From Ruminococcus sp. (GTDB lineage Bacteria; Bacillota; Clostridia; Oscillospirales; Acutalibacteraceae), in NCBI GenBank assembly GCA_017404665.1, contig JAFRBX010000070.1:21189-85188 (forward strand): DNA of 64,000 bases, in the 5' to 3' direction. Shown piece after piece: positions 24,331-33,490 of the stretch; the first letter of the stretch is position 1, and every line of letters begins with the position of its first letter. The notes beneath the pieces were generated by a model. The model was not told where the DNA came from. It searched no databases and saw nothing but the letters and a program-made list of their open reading frames with translations. A program made the position numbers and the translations under genes.

Positions 24331-26055
24331 ATGAAGAAAATGATCGCGATGCTTGTATTGATAGTGATACTGTGTTCATTGGCATCCTGTGTCGGTACAA
24401 GGTCGCCTGAGCAGACAGAAAGCTCTGCCGACTCGGAACCGGTCGTTGAGATATTGCCCAATACCGTCGTGTCCGGTGATGCGGTTGTGTTTGACTTTAA
24501 CAGTTTTGCTGTTGGTTCCGACCGATCGTTTTACCGCTGTGCGTATAGTGACGGGCTTTTTCGCTATGCAGCTGACGGCAGCAAAGAGAGTGTTGCCTCC
24601 GGAAACGTCACCGAGGTTTCTGCAAATGATGATGCGGTGTATTTTGTCAAAGAAGATTATGATACAAATGGCGTGGAGCTGCATCGAATCGCTGCTGACG
24701 GCAGCGGCGATAAAGCGCTTTTCAGCGGTACCGGCAGCATTATTAGCTTTGTCTTGCTCAACGAAAATAAGCTCTATTATGACGACTTGGGCTTGTGTGA
24801 GTATGATATCGAAACAAAGACGAGCCGCGTTCTGGATGAGGGGTACTATTACGATTTCTATTACCTGGACGACGGAAGGATATGCTATGTGTCTGTTGAT
24901 GAAGAGCTGAAAAGCTATGATCTGCGAACCGGAGAGTGTGCCACGATATCGGGAGATCTTGATATCATGGGAAATTTTTTCATGGATAACTCGATCCTGT
25001 ATTATGTCGGCTCTACAACTGATACAAACAATGTTGATGTTCGTTGGGTATCGAAGAATAATAAACTGGAGACGCTCGGAACAATCACGACAGAGGATGA
25101 GCTGCAGATCATAGATATCAGAAACAGTACGGTTTTTTATCAGAACTATAATTCCGATACGTATCTTTTCACCACCTATACGATGTCGCTTGCTGACGAC
25201 GGAGTGAAAGCATACGACAGTCCGGACTATAAGCTGTACCGCGTCAACGCAGAGACCGATAGCTGCTTTTCGGCAAACGGACACTATCTGGTGTACGATG
25301 ATGATTCTCAAACGTTCAAAACAATAGCGAATCTTCATGGCTCAGACGGAGAAATCCGTTATCTCCGCGGCAATGACTGCTGCTATGAGACTTATATGGG
25401 TGAAGATGTCCGTTGGATAAAAGCCGAGTTTAGTAATGAACTGCCGAAAAAAGAAGATTTTGATTCGGGAGTCTCTTCCTCGCCGGATAACGATTATGTG
25501 CGTCTGAAAGAGACAATATACAGCGCTGCGGGCGATATCTATAAGATTCCCGAGTTGACCATCCAAAGCGACGACGCCAGGGTGATCAACGATGCGATGG
25601 CTGAGAATTACATAGATTACTATCGCTGCGAACTGAATGGAGATTTTTTGACCTTGTATACGGTTACGTTTGGAGAAAACTCCACGCGCACCATCAACCT
25701 GTACACCTTAGATGTCACCTCCGGCAAGCAGCTTGACAACGATGATATCGTTGCCTTGATCACCGATGACAGCGACGCTTTTTATGAAGCGCTGAAGCAA
25801 GAGATCAAGGAGCAGCAGGTGGCTGTTTATCTCGACAGCGCTACGGACTATGAAATTGAAACAGAGGACCGTAAGCGGTATCAAATCGATTATGAGATCA
25901 CCGATGACATGCTCACGGCTGCGCTGGATACGTTCTATCAGCCGGTGCTTGGGTATCTCGGAGACGGAAAGGTGTTGTGCGCCACAGGCTTCAGGCATCT
26001 TGCGGGCGCCGAAGGCAGCAAGCACATGATCAGTTTCGATTATAACGAATCATGA
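24331..26055 (+). CDS. Lipoprotein with beta-propeller-like and RsiV-like regions
   Basis: A 574-residue protein. ATG 24331 follows AGGAGAGA and gives a clean lipoprotein signal (MKKMIAMLVLIVILC, lipobox LASC, Cys20); an earlier in-frame start at 24280 would spoil it. Residues ~60-370 are repeated strand-turn units with D-G and Y-Y-D motifs (DDGRICYVSVD, ENKLYYDDLG), like DUF5050-type propellers. The last ~190 residues resemble the extracytoplasmic DUF3298/RsiV type (INDAMAENYIDYYRCEL). It should sit on the outer face of the membrane. Function unknown; binding or sensing is a guess. Confidence 0.7.
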   Translation: MKKMIAMLVLIVILCSLASCVGTRSPEQTESSADSEPVVEILPNTVVSGDAVVFDFNSFAVGSDRSFYRCAYSDGLFRYAADGSKESVASGNVTEVSANDDAVYFVKEDYDTNGVELHRIAADGSGDKALFSGTGSIISFVLLNENKLYYDDLGLCEYDIETKTSRVLDEGYYYDFYYLDDGRICYVSVDEELKSYDLRTGECATISGDLDIMGNFFMDNSILYYVGSTTDTNNVDVRWVSKNNKLETLGTITTEDELQIIDIRNSTVFYQNYNSDTYLFTTYTMSLADDGVKAYDSPDYKLYRVNAETDSCFSANGHYLVYDDDSQTFKTIANLHGSDGEIRYLRGNDCCYETYMGEDVRWIKAEFSNELPKKEDFDSGVSSSPDNDYVRLKETIYSAAGDIYKIPELTIQSDDARVINDAMAENYIDYYRCELNGDFLTLYTVTFGENSTRTINLYTLDVTSGKQLDNDDIVALITDDSDAFYEALKQEIKEQQVAVYLDSATDYEIETEDRKRYQIDYEITDDMLTAALDTFYQPVLGYLGDGKVLCATGFRHLAGAEGSKHMISFDYNES

Positions 26056-26076
26056 ACAACCGGATAATTATAGAAA

Positions 26077-26107
26077 AAACCGGCTCGGAACCTTTCCGGG
26101 CCGGTTT
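26077..26107. terminator. Bidirectional terminator between convergent genes
   Basis: AAACCGGC pairs with GCCGGTTT, with an inner CGGAA/TTCCG stem. It lies between the lipoprotein gene (plus) and gpsA (minus), with A and T runs on either side. Confidence 0.75.
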
Positions 26108-26142
26108 AGTATCGGTGACCGGAAACGGTCAGATACCTAGTA

Positions 26143-27105
26143 TTAAAATTCCTCTTTGATCGAGCGGGTAAAGAGAGCGGAGAGCTCCTCTTTTGCGTCG
26201 GCGTTCTCAAAAAGAATGCGGTAAACGGCGCTGGTGATCGGCAGATCGACGCCCAGCTGACCGGCGAGCCGCACCATCGCCTTACTGGTCATCACGCCCT
26301 CTGCGAGTTTTTCGAAGCGTTCGCCTTTTATGTAAGCTTCTCCGTAGCGGCGGTTGTGGCTCCAAGGGGAGAAGAGTGTCGCCTCGTAGTCGCCCAGATG
26401 GCACAGCCCGTAGGCTGAAAGCTCGTTGCCGCCGGCGGCTTTGATCAGCCGTGCGACCTCGCGGGTACCGCGCGCCATAAGCGCACCCTTGATGGAGGTG
26501 CAGCCCGCGCCGTCCAGCATACCCGCGGCGATGCCGACGACGTTTTTCGCCGCCGCGCCGATCTCGGAGCCGATCAGGTCGGTGCCGAGGTAGAAACGGA
26601 TCAGCTCGCTGTTGAAGCTGTGTACCAGCTTGCTCTTGACCTCTTCGTTCTCAGAGTCGATGACCATGCAGTTCGGGATGCCTTTGACATAATCCTGCGG
26701 GTGGCCGGGACCGACCCATACAGCGACAGGCGTCTTTGCGGTATCCACGAAGTCGCCGACCACCTGCGTCAGGCGTTTGCCGGTGCTTTCCTCGATGCCC
26801 TTCATGCACAGCACGATGATCTTGCCGTCAAGGTCGAACTGTGTGATGGTTTTCATGTAATCGCGCAGATATTGCGACGAGATAGAGATGACGATGACCT
26901 CAGCGCGTTCGATGGCGAACCGATGGTCATAGGTGACGGTGATGCTCTCAGGAAAGGTGAGATAATCGTTGTGATGGGTTTTGAGCAATTGCTGCAGCTC
27001 GGGCGCTTTTTCTAAGCCGCAGGACACGACCTCGTGACCGATGCGGTCAAGATACCACGCGATACAGCTGCCCCAGCGTCCGCAGCCTAATACGGAAATC
27101 TTCAT
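26143..27105 (-). CDS. gpsA: Glycerol-3-phosphate dehydrogenase [NAD(P)+]
   Basis: A 320-residue enzyme that makes sn-glycerol 3-phosphate from dihydroxyacetone phosphate for phospholipid synthesis. It has the N-terminal nucleotide-binding motif SVLGCGRWGSCIAWYL, the catalytic-lysine region GSEIGAAAKNVVGIAAG, and GDYEATLFSPWSHNRRYGE, equivalent to the family's substrate-binding GD-L-x-x-T-x-x-S-x-x-S-R-N. ATG 27105 follows an AAGGAG site; an upstream in-frame start at 27129 is less likely. The initial G-C-G-R-W-G is an uncommon variant of G-A-G-S-W-G. Confidence 0.93.
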   Translation of the reverse strand: MKISVLGCGRWGSCIAWYLDRIGHEVVSCGLEKAPELQQLLKTHHNDYLTFPESITVTYDHRFAIERAEVIVISISSQYLRDYMKTITQFDLDGKIIVLCMKGIEESTGKRLTQVVGDFVDTAKTPVAVWVGPGHPQDYVKGIPNCMVIDSENEEVKSKLVHSFNSELIRFYLGTDLIGSEIGAAAKNVVGIAAGMLDGAGCTSIKGALMARGTREVARLIKAAGGNELSAYGLCHLGDYEATLFSPWSHNRRYGEAYIKGERFEKLAEGVMTSKAMVRLAGQLGVDLPITSAVYRILFENADAKEELSALFTRSIKEEF

Positions 27106-27500
27106 GATATTTCTCCTTGAAATGGTCATATGTGAAAAAGCCTTCCCCTCAAGGGGAAGACTATATGGAAGATAGAATTTTTTAAGGTATCCCGCCTGAC
27201 CGTAACGGTCTTAAGATAACCTGCCTACAGAATGACAGGTGGGTGCCCGCCCTGCGGCTTTAGGCTCCCTTCTTCCATACGGATGGGAGGTCTGCACACC
27301 GCCGAAGGAGCTAAGCTCCCGATTTAAGGGTTGTAGGGTTATTTGCGACCGATACGCGGGTCAGGCAGGATGGTGACAGAGTGAGTGGTTAGTGACCAGT
27401 GGTTAGTGGCTAGTGGTCAGCGACCGGCATATGTAGGGGAGAAGCTGGCTCCTCCCGCAAGCAACGGTCAGTGACCGATGACTTTTACACAGAAGAAAAA
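27106..27500. other. Repeat-rich gap upstream of gpsA
   Basis: About 400 bp with no supported gene. It holds several hairpin-prone pieces: CTTCCCCTCAAGGGGAAG (27142-27159), CGCCTGACCGTAACGGTC, ACCTGCC...GACAGGTGGG, and a run of GTGGTTAGTGACCAGTGG repeats at 27384-27425 related to the element before clpC. It reads as remnants of several dispersed elements laid side by side. Confidence 0.6.
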
Positions 27501-27506
27501 CGTTTG

Positions 27507-27809
27507 TTATTCTTCTTCATCCTCGTCGTCAAAGAGTTCTTCAAAATGCTTCTCAAAAATCGCGCTGAGCTCATCCAGCAGTGCTTCATCTTCGACCTCG
27601 GCAAGCTGTTCCTCACCGTCCTCCTCGATGACCTCCATGATGTAATACTCGCCGCTGTCTTCTACGGTTTCTTCCGCCGTATCGAAGATCGGGTACAGGG
27701 CATAAAACACACCCTTTTCGGTTTCGATGGTATCGAGAATCTCGAAGTTGTGCTCGACGTTATCCTCGTCTACGAGGGTGATCAAATCGGGCTTGTATGC
27801 ATTGTCCAT
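27507..27809 (-). CDS. DUF1292 family acidic protein
   Basis: A 100-residue, very acidic protein. It shows the DUF1292 pattern LVDEDNVEHNFEILDTIE, then GVFYALYPIFD, EYYIMEVIEEDGEE and an Asp/Glu-only tail. This family is widespread in Firmicutes, often near yrzL/ruvX-type genes, and its role is not established. It has its own promoter at 27843-27871 on the minus strand. An A-rich region with GAGG lies just before the start. Confidence 0.88.
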   Translation of the reverse strand: MDNAYKPDLITLVDEDNVEHNFEILDTIETEKGVFYALYPIFDTAEETVEDSGEYYIMEVIEEDGEEQLAEVEDEALLDELSAIFEKHFEELFDDEDEEE

Positions 27810-27842
27810 TTCTTAACCTCAACAATGATTTTTGTTACTCTA

Positions 27843-27871
27843 ATTTTACTATGACTGCGTCGTGAAGTCAA
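27843..27871 (-). promoter_or_regulatory. Sigma-A promoter of the DUF1292 gene
   Basis: On the minus strand: TTGACT (27871-27866), 17-bp spacer, TAAAAT (27848-27843), 34 bp before the start codon. Confidence 0.75.
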
Positions 27872-27973
27872 GAGATTTTCGAAAGAATTTGCAAAGAAAC
27901 ATCAGTGATTTTTCGCATAAAAATCCATCAAAAAACCCCGCTCTTTCACGATGTATGTTTTTTCGATAATATA

Positions 27974-28002
27974 TTGAAAACAGCGCCGAAATATAGTATA
28001 AT
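27974..28002 (+). promoter_or_regulatory. Sigma-A promoter of the sugar transferase gene
   Basis: TTGAAA, 17-bp spacer, exact TATAAT, about 90 bp before ATG 28091. Confidence 0.75.
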
Positions 28003-28090
28003 TATTATGATTGCAGGCTTTGTTTTTGAAAGAATAAGTCTGTATCCGATCCGCATAGTAATATGATAATCTCATAATGACGGAGGAAAT

Positions 28091-28786
28091 ATGCTTCTCT
28101 TACCGTTTGATCGTTTGCCCCGCGCGTTTCAATGCGCCGAGGTAAAGCAATATTATGATATACTGGATAAAAAACGAATGAGCCTGTGTTTAAAACGTGT
28201 GACGGATATCGTACTGTCGCTGCTGATGATCATTGTTCTGCTGCTGCCGATGGCGGTGATCGCCGTGATCGTCAAGGCGACGAGCAAGGGACCCGTGCTG
28301 TATAAGCAGGAGCGTGTGACGACCTACGGAAAGCGCTTTCGCATTTGGAAGTTCCGCACGATGACCGTCGGCGCCGATCATGCGGGTGCGCTGGTGACCT
28401 CGGCGCATGATAACCGTATCACCGGCGTCGGAGCGACGCTCAGGAAATTTCGTCTTGACGAGCTGCCGCAGGTGTTCCACGTGCTGTCCGGCAAAATGAG
28501 CTTTGTCGGTACGCGACCCGAGGTCGTCAAATATGTGGAGCGCTATACCCCCGCGATGACGGCGACGCTGCTGATGCCCGCGGGCATCACCTCGCTCGCG
28601 TCGATCCGCTTCAAGGATGAGGACGTGATGATCGGCGACGTCAGCGATCCGCAGGAGGTCGACCGCATCTATGTCGAGGAGATCCTGCCGAAGAAGATGG
28701 AATATAATCTGCAATATATCAGCCGCTTCGGCTTTCGGCGCGATATCTATCTGATGGCTTCAACGTTCAAGCACGTCATATCATAA
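28091..28786 (+). CDS. Undecaprenyl-phosphate sugar phosphotransferase, short form
   Basis: A 231-residue bacterial sugar transferase (WcaJ/RfbP catalytic domain). It has one membrane segment (~40-65), then KATSKGPVLYKQERVTTYGK, FRIWKFRTM, the active-site-proximal LRKFRLDELPQVFHVLSGKMSFVG and TRPEV. It transfers a sugar phosphate to undecaprenyl phosphate, the first step of polysaccharide assembly. It lacks the extra N-terminal membrane helices of long-form enzymes, as in PglC-type proteins. The next gene is an O-antigen-ligase-like protein, which suggests one polysaccharide pathway, although no other glycosyltransferases are nearby. Confidence 0.9.
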   Translation: MLLLPFDRLPRAFQCAEVKQYYDILDKKRMSLCLKRVTDIVLSLLMIIVLLLPMAVIAVIVKATSKGPVLYKQERVTTYGKRFRIWKFRTMTVGADHAGALVTSAHDNRITGVGATLRKFRLDELPQVFHVLSGKMSFVGTRPEVVKYVERYTPAMTATLLMPAGITSLASIRFKDEDVMIGDVSDPQEVDRIYVEEILPKKMEYNLQYISRFGFRRDIYLMASTFKHVIS

Positions 28787-28818
28787 ATCTTTTGATCGCA
28801 GCCTTTTTGAGGGTGGTT

Positions 28819-30285
28819 ATGAGAAAGTTCAAGAAAGCTGTTCTGGATACCTCGCTGTTCCGGCGCAGCTATGTGATTTGCCTGTTCTGCAGTAATATCT
28901 CCTTTGTCCTGATACCGGCGTATCTGGTGCTGATATTCCTGTTTTTCTGGGGCGTATTTTTGATGATCTACAACGAGTACAAGCGCCGCACCGTGCTGCG
29001 TACCCGCTACGGGCTGTGGCTGCTTGCCTTTGTGCTGACGTCGCTGATCACGATCGTCGTCCATCTGGCAAGCTCGTTTTTATACAACGCCTACAATCTG
29101 ATTATGCTGCTGCATGTGGCGATGTGCTTCTTTGTGTTCTATTCGGTGCACACCGAGAAGGAGCTGAACTTCCGCAGGGAGCTGTATTCTGTGTGCCGCT
29201 TCATCGTATACTGTTCGACGGTGCTCGGTATCCTGGGACTGACGTTCCTGATGGCGGAGATCAGCTTTGAGGTGCTGTGGTTCAAATTTATTATTTTCGA
29301 AAACCGCTTTGACGGAATGTTCGTTAACCCCAACCAGACCGGCTTTATCGCTGTAGTCGCGATCTTCTGCAGTCATATGCTGATGAAAAAGGATTTCATC
29401 GCGATCTCGGGGCGCGACCGCGTCAGCCGCATCTGGATCGGCTCGTGCGTCGCGGTCAACGCGATATCGCTGCTGTTGTGCGACAGTAACGGCGCGATGA
29501 TCCTGATGATAGGCTACGCAATCTTCTTCGTTATATACAAGATGTTCGGCTCGGAGTCGAAATTCAGCGTCAAGCAGATCGTCACGAAGTCGGCGGCATG
29601 TCTTCTGGCGGGGCTGGTCATTGTTGCGTCGGTGTTTTTTGTTCGCAACATCACGCAGGAGGGCTTTGTCCAGATCATGAAATCCGCGTCTGCGTCAAGG
29701 ATCGTTTCATCGGACAGCCTGACCGATAAGATCGTGCACGACGAGGCGGTCGTGACCTTTGAGCACGAGAATAAGAACCTCGATTCCGGACGCTTCAAGC
29801 TGTGGAAGCAGGCGGCAAAAATGTTCATGCAGAATCCCGTTCTCGGTATCGGCAAGGGCAATATCTATGAGTACGGCAACCGCATGTTTGAGGAGGGCAT
29901 CAAGTTCTCTAAGGGCTACGGCGTGCTGGCGCCGATCATGACGGATTTCCATAACGGGTATATCACGATCCTCGTGTGCTCCGGGATCATCGGCTTTGTG
30001 CTGTTCTGTATCTTCGGACTGCGGTTTTTCAAGCATATCACTGTGCATGTGTTCCGCGACGACAGCCTGAGTGAGAGCGTGCTGCCCTGCATGTACTCGT
30101 TTTTGTGTTCCTATGTGATCTATTCCTTCATCGAGGTCGGTCTGCTGTACAACATCAATTTTATGGTGATTTTCTTTTGGCTGATACTCGGCTACACCTC
30201 GTGCTTTTTGGTGAAATACGAGCCGGACAGCGGACTCGGTTCCTTTATGCTTTTTGGAAAGATATTTCGGAGAAGCATTGTGTAA
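28819..30285 (+). CDS. O-antigen ligase/polymerase-like membrane protein
   Basis: A 488-residue protein with about ten to twelve hydrophobic segments and a large loop at ~300-370. It carries FVNPNQTGFIAVVAIF early and the Wzy/O-antigen ligase stretch MFMQNPVLGIGKGNIYEYG, with HNGYITILVCSGIIG later. Such proteins polymerise or ligate lipid-linked sugar chains on the outer membrane face. ATG 28819 follows GAGGG; an upstream TTG at 28792 lacks support. It lies 32 bp after the sugar transferase. Confidence 0.82.
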   Translation: MRKFKKAVLDTSLFRRSYVICLFCSNISFVLIPAYLVLIFLFFWGVFLMIYNEYKRRTVLRTRYGLWLLAFVLTSLITIVVHLASSFLYNAYNLIMLLHVAMCFFVFYSVHTEKELNFRRELYSVCRFIVYCSTVLGILGLTFLMAEISFEVLWFKFIIFENRFDGMFVNPNQTGFIAVVAIFCSHMLMKKDFIAISGRDRVSRIWIGSCVAVNAISLLLCDSNGAMILMIGYAIFFVIYKMFGSESKFSVKQIVTKSAACLLAGLVIVASVFFVRNITQEGFVQIMKSASASRIVSSDSLTDKIVHDEAVVTFEHENKNLDSGRFKLWKQAAKMFMQNPVLGIGKGNIYEYGNRMFEEGIKFSKGYGVLAPIMTDFHNGYITILVCSGIIGFVLFCIFGLRFFKHITVHVFRDDSLSESVLPCMYSFLCSYVIYSFIEVGLLYNINFMVIFFWLILGYTSCFLVKYEPDSGLGSFMLFGKIFRRSIV

Positions 30286-30343
30286 CAAATGACTTTGATG
30301 CATAAAAACGCGGTTTTTACCAATCATATCCGTGGTGATAAAA

Positions 30344-30826
30344 ATGAAATTATATTTACAGCGCGATACATCCGGGCTGAACGCGCGGTATCAGGTCGCG
30401 GATGAAGCGGGCAGGCTGCGCTATACCGTAACCGGCAAGCGTACGCCGTCGGGAGATTATGTCCGCATCGCGGATACGGGCGGCGGAACGGTGTGCAAGA
30501 TACGGTCGTTCGGGCTGTCGCCTCTGTCGGTATACAGTATCCGCGCGGGCGGTGAAACGATCCGTCTGCATATTGCCGTGACGAACGGCAGAGCGGCGGT
30601 GCGCTTTCGCGGCATCAGCTTTTTCGTGCGCGGCGATCTGCTGCTGGGGTCATACTCGGTCGTTGACGCGGATACCGCCGAGGTGTGCGCAGTGGGGAAG
30701 GATTTTATCCGCGGATGCACCCAGTTGGATCTGCATCAGGAGGAGAGGGAGTTGTTTTGTCTGGCTGCGGCGATCTGCATCGACAGCCTGAACGTTGCCG
30801 GTATCCCTGCTTTACAGATGTCATAA
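30344..30826 (+). CDS. LURP-one-related (tubby-like) small protein
   Basis: A 160-residue protein starting MKLYLQRDTSGLNARYQVAD. It alternates short beta strands with D-x-x-G turns (VADEAGRLRYTVTGK, then IADTGGGTVCKI) and ends with a hydrophobic helix, ELFCLAAAICIDSL, the layout of LURP-one-related/scramblase-like beta barrels with a central helix. ATG 30344 is chosen over GTG at 30332; the ribosome binding site is weak. Function unknown; the family is thought to bind membranes or lipids. Confidence 0.6.
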   Translation: MKLYLQRDTSGLNARYQVADEAGRLRYTVTGKRTPSGDYVRIADTGGGTVCKIRSFGLSPLSVYSIRAGGETIRLHIAVTNGRAAVRFRGISFFVRGDLLLGSYSVVDADTAEVCAVGKDFIRGCTQLDLHQEERELFCLAAAICIDSLNVAGIPALQMS

Positions 30827-30891
30827 AGCTGTTATCAAATCATTACAACAAATTCTTATTGAACCTACAGGTCATGAAAGGAAAGATATAT

Positions 30892-31368
30892 ATGGACAAG
30901 TTATTACAGTTATTAAGCGAGAATTCTTCCTTTACGACAGCGCAGCTGTCAATGATGCTCGGCGAGCCGGAGGATTATATCAAAGCCCAGATCGAAGAGT
31001 ATGAGAACAGCGGCGTTATCCGCGGCTACCGCGCGGTCGTCAACTGGGACGAGGTTCCCGAATCCGGAGTGATGGCGATGATCGAGCTCAAGGTCGCGCC
31101 TCAGCTGCAAAAGGGCTTTGACGAGATCGCCGAAAAGATTTTGGCTTATGACGAGGTGGAGTCAGTCTACCTGATGGCGGGCTCTTATGATTTGCTCCTG
31201 TCCGTCAAGGGCAAGACCATCCAGGACGTTTCCTCCTTTGTCGCGAAGCGTCTGGCGGCGATGAACGGCATCCTGTCCACCGCTACCCACTTCATGCTCA
31301 AGCGCTACAAGGAAAACGGCGTGTCGATGGTAGACGCGAAAAAAGACGGAAGGGAAATGATCGTTTGA
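30892..31368 (+). CDS. Lrp/AsnC family transcriptional regulator
   Basis: A 158-residue protein. Residues ~1-55 form a helix-turn-helix (TTAQLSMMLGEPEDYIKAQIEEYE) ending in GVIRGYRAVVNWD, the Lrp hallmark. The rest is the RAM ligand-binding/oligomerisation domain (VMAMIELKVAPQ, YLMAGSYDLLLSVKGK). ATG 30892 follows AAAGGA with 9 bp spacing. The stop overlaps the start of the aminotransferase by one base (TGATG), so it likely controls that gene in response to an amino acid. Confidence 0.92.
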   Translation: MDKLLQLLSENSSFTTAQLSMMLGEPEDYIKAQIEEYENSGVIRGYRAVVNWDEVPESGVMAMIELKVAPQLQKGFDEIAEKILAYDEVESVYLMAGSYDLLLSVKGKTIQDVSSFVAKRLAAMNGILSTATHFMLKRYKENGVSMVDAKKDGREMIV

Positions 31369-32552
31369 TGAACTATTCCGAAAAACTGACGCCGTCGATC
31401 CAAAGCGTAAAGCCCTCGGGCATCCGTCGCTTCTTCGATATCGTCAACGAAATGGATCACGTGATCTCTCTGTCGGTCGGCGAGCCTGATTTCCAGACCC
31501 CGTGGCATGTGCGTCAGGCGGGCATCGCTTCACTGGAGCAGGGCAAGACGTGGTATACGCCGAACCGCGGCTTCAAGGAACTGTGCAGGGAGATAACAAA
31601 ATTCTATAAAAGAAAATATGATCTTACATATGACTCTGCCGAGGAATGTCTGGTCACGGTCGGCGGCAGCGAAGCGATCGATAACGCGATCCGCTGTCTG
31701 GTGACCCGCGGCGACGAGGTGCTGATCCCGCAGCCTGCCTTTGTCTGCTATGAGCCTCTGGCGATTATGGCGGGCGCTACCCCTGTGATCATCGAGACGA
31801 AAGCAGAGAACGCCTTTCGTTTGACGCCTGAACAGATCGAAGAGAAGGTTACAGATAAAACCAAGCTGCTGATCCTGCCGTATCCGAACAACCCGACGGG
31901 CGGCATCATGGAACGCAAGGATCTGGAGGCGATCGCAGAGGTCATCAAAAAGTATGATCTGATGGTCCTCTCCGACGAGATCTACTCCGAGCTGACCTAT
32001 GAGGGCAAGCGGCACGTATCCATCGCGTCCGTTGACGGGATGCGGGAGCGTACCGTGGTGATCAACGGCTTTTCCAAAGCCTACGCGATGACCGGATGGC
32101 GTTTGGGCTACGCGCTCGCGCCGAAGGAAATTTGCGCGATGATGGTGAAGCTGCACCAGTTCTGCATCATGTCCGCGCCGACAACGGCGCAGTACGCCGC
32201 GATCGAGGCGCTGCGCAACGGCGATAACGATATTGAGGAAATGCGCACCCAGTACGACATGCGCCGCCGCTTTGTCGTCGGTTCGCTCAACGAAATGGGA
32301 CTGACCTGTTTCAATCCCGAGGGCGCGTTTTATTGCTTCCCCTGCATCAAATCAACGGGACTTTCCAGCGAGGAATTCTGTACCCGCCTGCTCCAGAGTA
32401 AGCATGTCGCGCTGGTGCCCGGCTCCGCGTTCGGCGAGTGCGGCGAGGGCTATGTGCGGCTGAGCTATTCGTATTCGATCAATCACCTGACCCGCGCGAT
32501 GGAGCTGATCAGGGAGTTTCTGAAGGAACTGAAAGATGAAAGTGATCGTTAA
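31368..32552 (+). CDS. Class I/II PLP-dependent aminotransferase
   Basis: A 394-residue fold-type I aminotransferase. Visible motifs: SVGEPDFQTP at the substrate end, PYPNNPTGG, LSDEIYSELTY, the PLP-binding lysine in NGFSKAYAMTGWRLGY, and VRLSYS near the end with the carboxylate-binding Arg. It probably transfers amino groups between aspartate or aromatic amino acids and 2-oxoglutarate. ATG 31368 overlaps the regulator stop; TTG 31365 is an alternative. The 3' end overlaps ispE by 17 bp. Confidence 0.92.
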   Translation: MNYSEKLTPSIQSVKPSGIRRFFDIVNEMDHVISLSVGEPDFQTPWHVRQAGIASLEQGKTWYTPNRGFKELCREITKFYKRKYDLTYDSAEECLVTVGGSEAIDNAIRCLVTRGDEVLIPQPAFVCYEPLAIMAGATPVIIETKAENAFRLTPEQIEEKVTDKTKLLILPYPNNPTGGIMERKDLEAIAEVIKKYDLMVLSDEIYSELTYEGKRHVSIASVDGMRERTVVINGFSKAYAMTGWRLGYALAPKEICAMMVKLHQFCIMSAPTTAQYAAIEALRNGDNDIEEMRTQYDMRRRFVVGSLNEMGLTCFNPEGAFYCFPCIKSTGLSSEEFCTRLLQSKHVALVPGSAFGECGEGYVRLSYSYSINHLTRAMELIREFLKELKDESDR

Positions 32553-33423
32553 GGCTCCGGCAAAAATCAATCTGACCTTAGATATCGTCGGCAGACGCGC
32601 TGACGGCTATCACGACGTCGCGATGGTGATGCAGGCGGTCTCGCTGTACGATACCGTAACGGTGGAAACGACAGACGGCGAGGGAGAGGGAATCGAGGTG
32701 TGCTGTCCCGCGTATCCCGACGTTCCCTGTGATGACAGCAACATCGTCTGCAAGGCGGCAAAAGCCTTTTTCCAGACTGGGATTGCGCCGAAACCGCTGA
32801 AGATCACCATCGATAAGGTGATCCCGACGCAGGCGGGCTTGGCGGGCGGTTCTTCCGACGGCGCGGCTGTGGTGCTGGCGCTGAACAGGCTGTTCGACGC
32901 GGGATTGACCATGGATGAAATGGCGGATATTTGCGCGCGCTTCGGCTCTGATGTTCCGTTCTGTCTGCTGGGCGGGACGATGCTCGCTACGGGGACGGGC
33001 ACCACGCTCAAGAAGCTGCGTGCCATGCCCGCCTGTCATATCGTGATCTGCAAGCCGGAGATCTCTGTGTCTACTGCCGCGGCATACGCCACCTGCGACG
33101 CGCGCGAGCCGAAGGGCTTCCTCTATACCGACGAGCTGATCAAACGGCTGTACAGCCGCGATGTCCGCGGGCTGAGCTCCTGCCTGTACAACGAGTTTGA
33201 GCAGGTGATGGAGCTGCCCGTGATCAATGAGATCAAGAAGACTATGCTGTCCCGTAAAGCGCTGGGCGCTTCTATGAGCGGATCGGGATCGGCTGTATAC
33301 GGTATTTTTCTCGACAAGAAAAAAGCTGAGAAATGTGTTAATGTTTTGAGAGAGAAATATAATAAAGTGTTTCTGACTCAGCCGCTGAAAGACGGCTGCC
33401 GTGTGGAAGCGATAAAGGAATAA
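32536..33423 (+). CDS. ispE: 4-diphosphocytidyl-2-C-methyl-D-erythritol kinase
   Basis: A 295-residue GHMP kinase of the MEP isoprenoid pathway. It opens with KAPAKINLTLDIVGRRADGYH, with the conserved Lys-Asn pair, has the ATP-binding glycine loop PTQAGLAGGSSDGAA, then FGSDVPFCLLGG and the C-terminal GASMSGSGSAVYG. All signature motifs look intact. It overlaps the aminotransferase end by 17 bp, so it is probably in the same transcript. Confidence 0.96.
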   Translation: MKVIVKAPAKINLTLDIVGRRADGYHDVAMVMQAVSLYDTVTVETTDGEGEGIEVCCPAYPDVPCDDSNIVCKAAKAFFQTGIAPKPLKITIDKVIPTQAGLAGGSSDGAAVVLALNRLFDAGLTMDEMADICARFGSDVPFCLLGGTMLATGTGTTLKKLRAMPACHIVICKPEISVSTAAAYATCDAREPKGFLYTDELIKRLYSRDVRGLSSCLYNEFEQVMELPVINEIKKTMLSRKALGASMSGSGSAVYGIFLDKKKAEKCVNVLREKYNKVFLTQPLKDGCRVEAIKE

Positions 33424-33439
33424 ACTGAATAAACCATTG

Positions 33440-33486
33440 ATTACCTGCCAAAGATGATATCGGAATGATTTGAAAAGGCAGGTAAT
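33440..33486 (+). promoter_or_regulatory. Hairpin covering the spoIIR ribosome binding site
   Basis: ATTACCTGCC (33440-33449) pairs perfectly over 10 bp with GGCAGGTAAT (33477-33486). The right arm contains the GGCAGG that would serve TTG 33491. In RNA this could mask the site, or it could weakly terminate ispE transcripts. Confidence 0.6.
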
Positions 33487-33490
33487 TCTT

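Noticed and set aside
27142-27425. CRISPR-like direct repeats near gpsA
   Set aside because: Repeat units differ in length and spacing and there are no unique equal-length spacers; they fit dispersed-element remnants.
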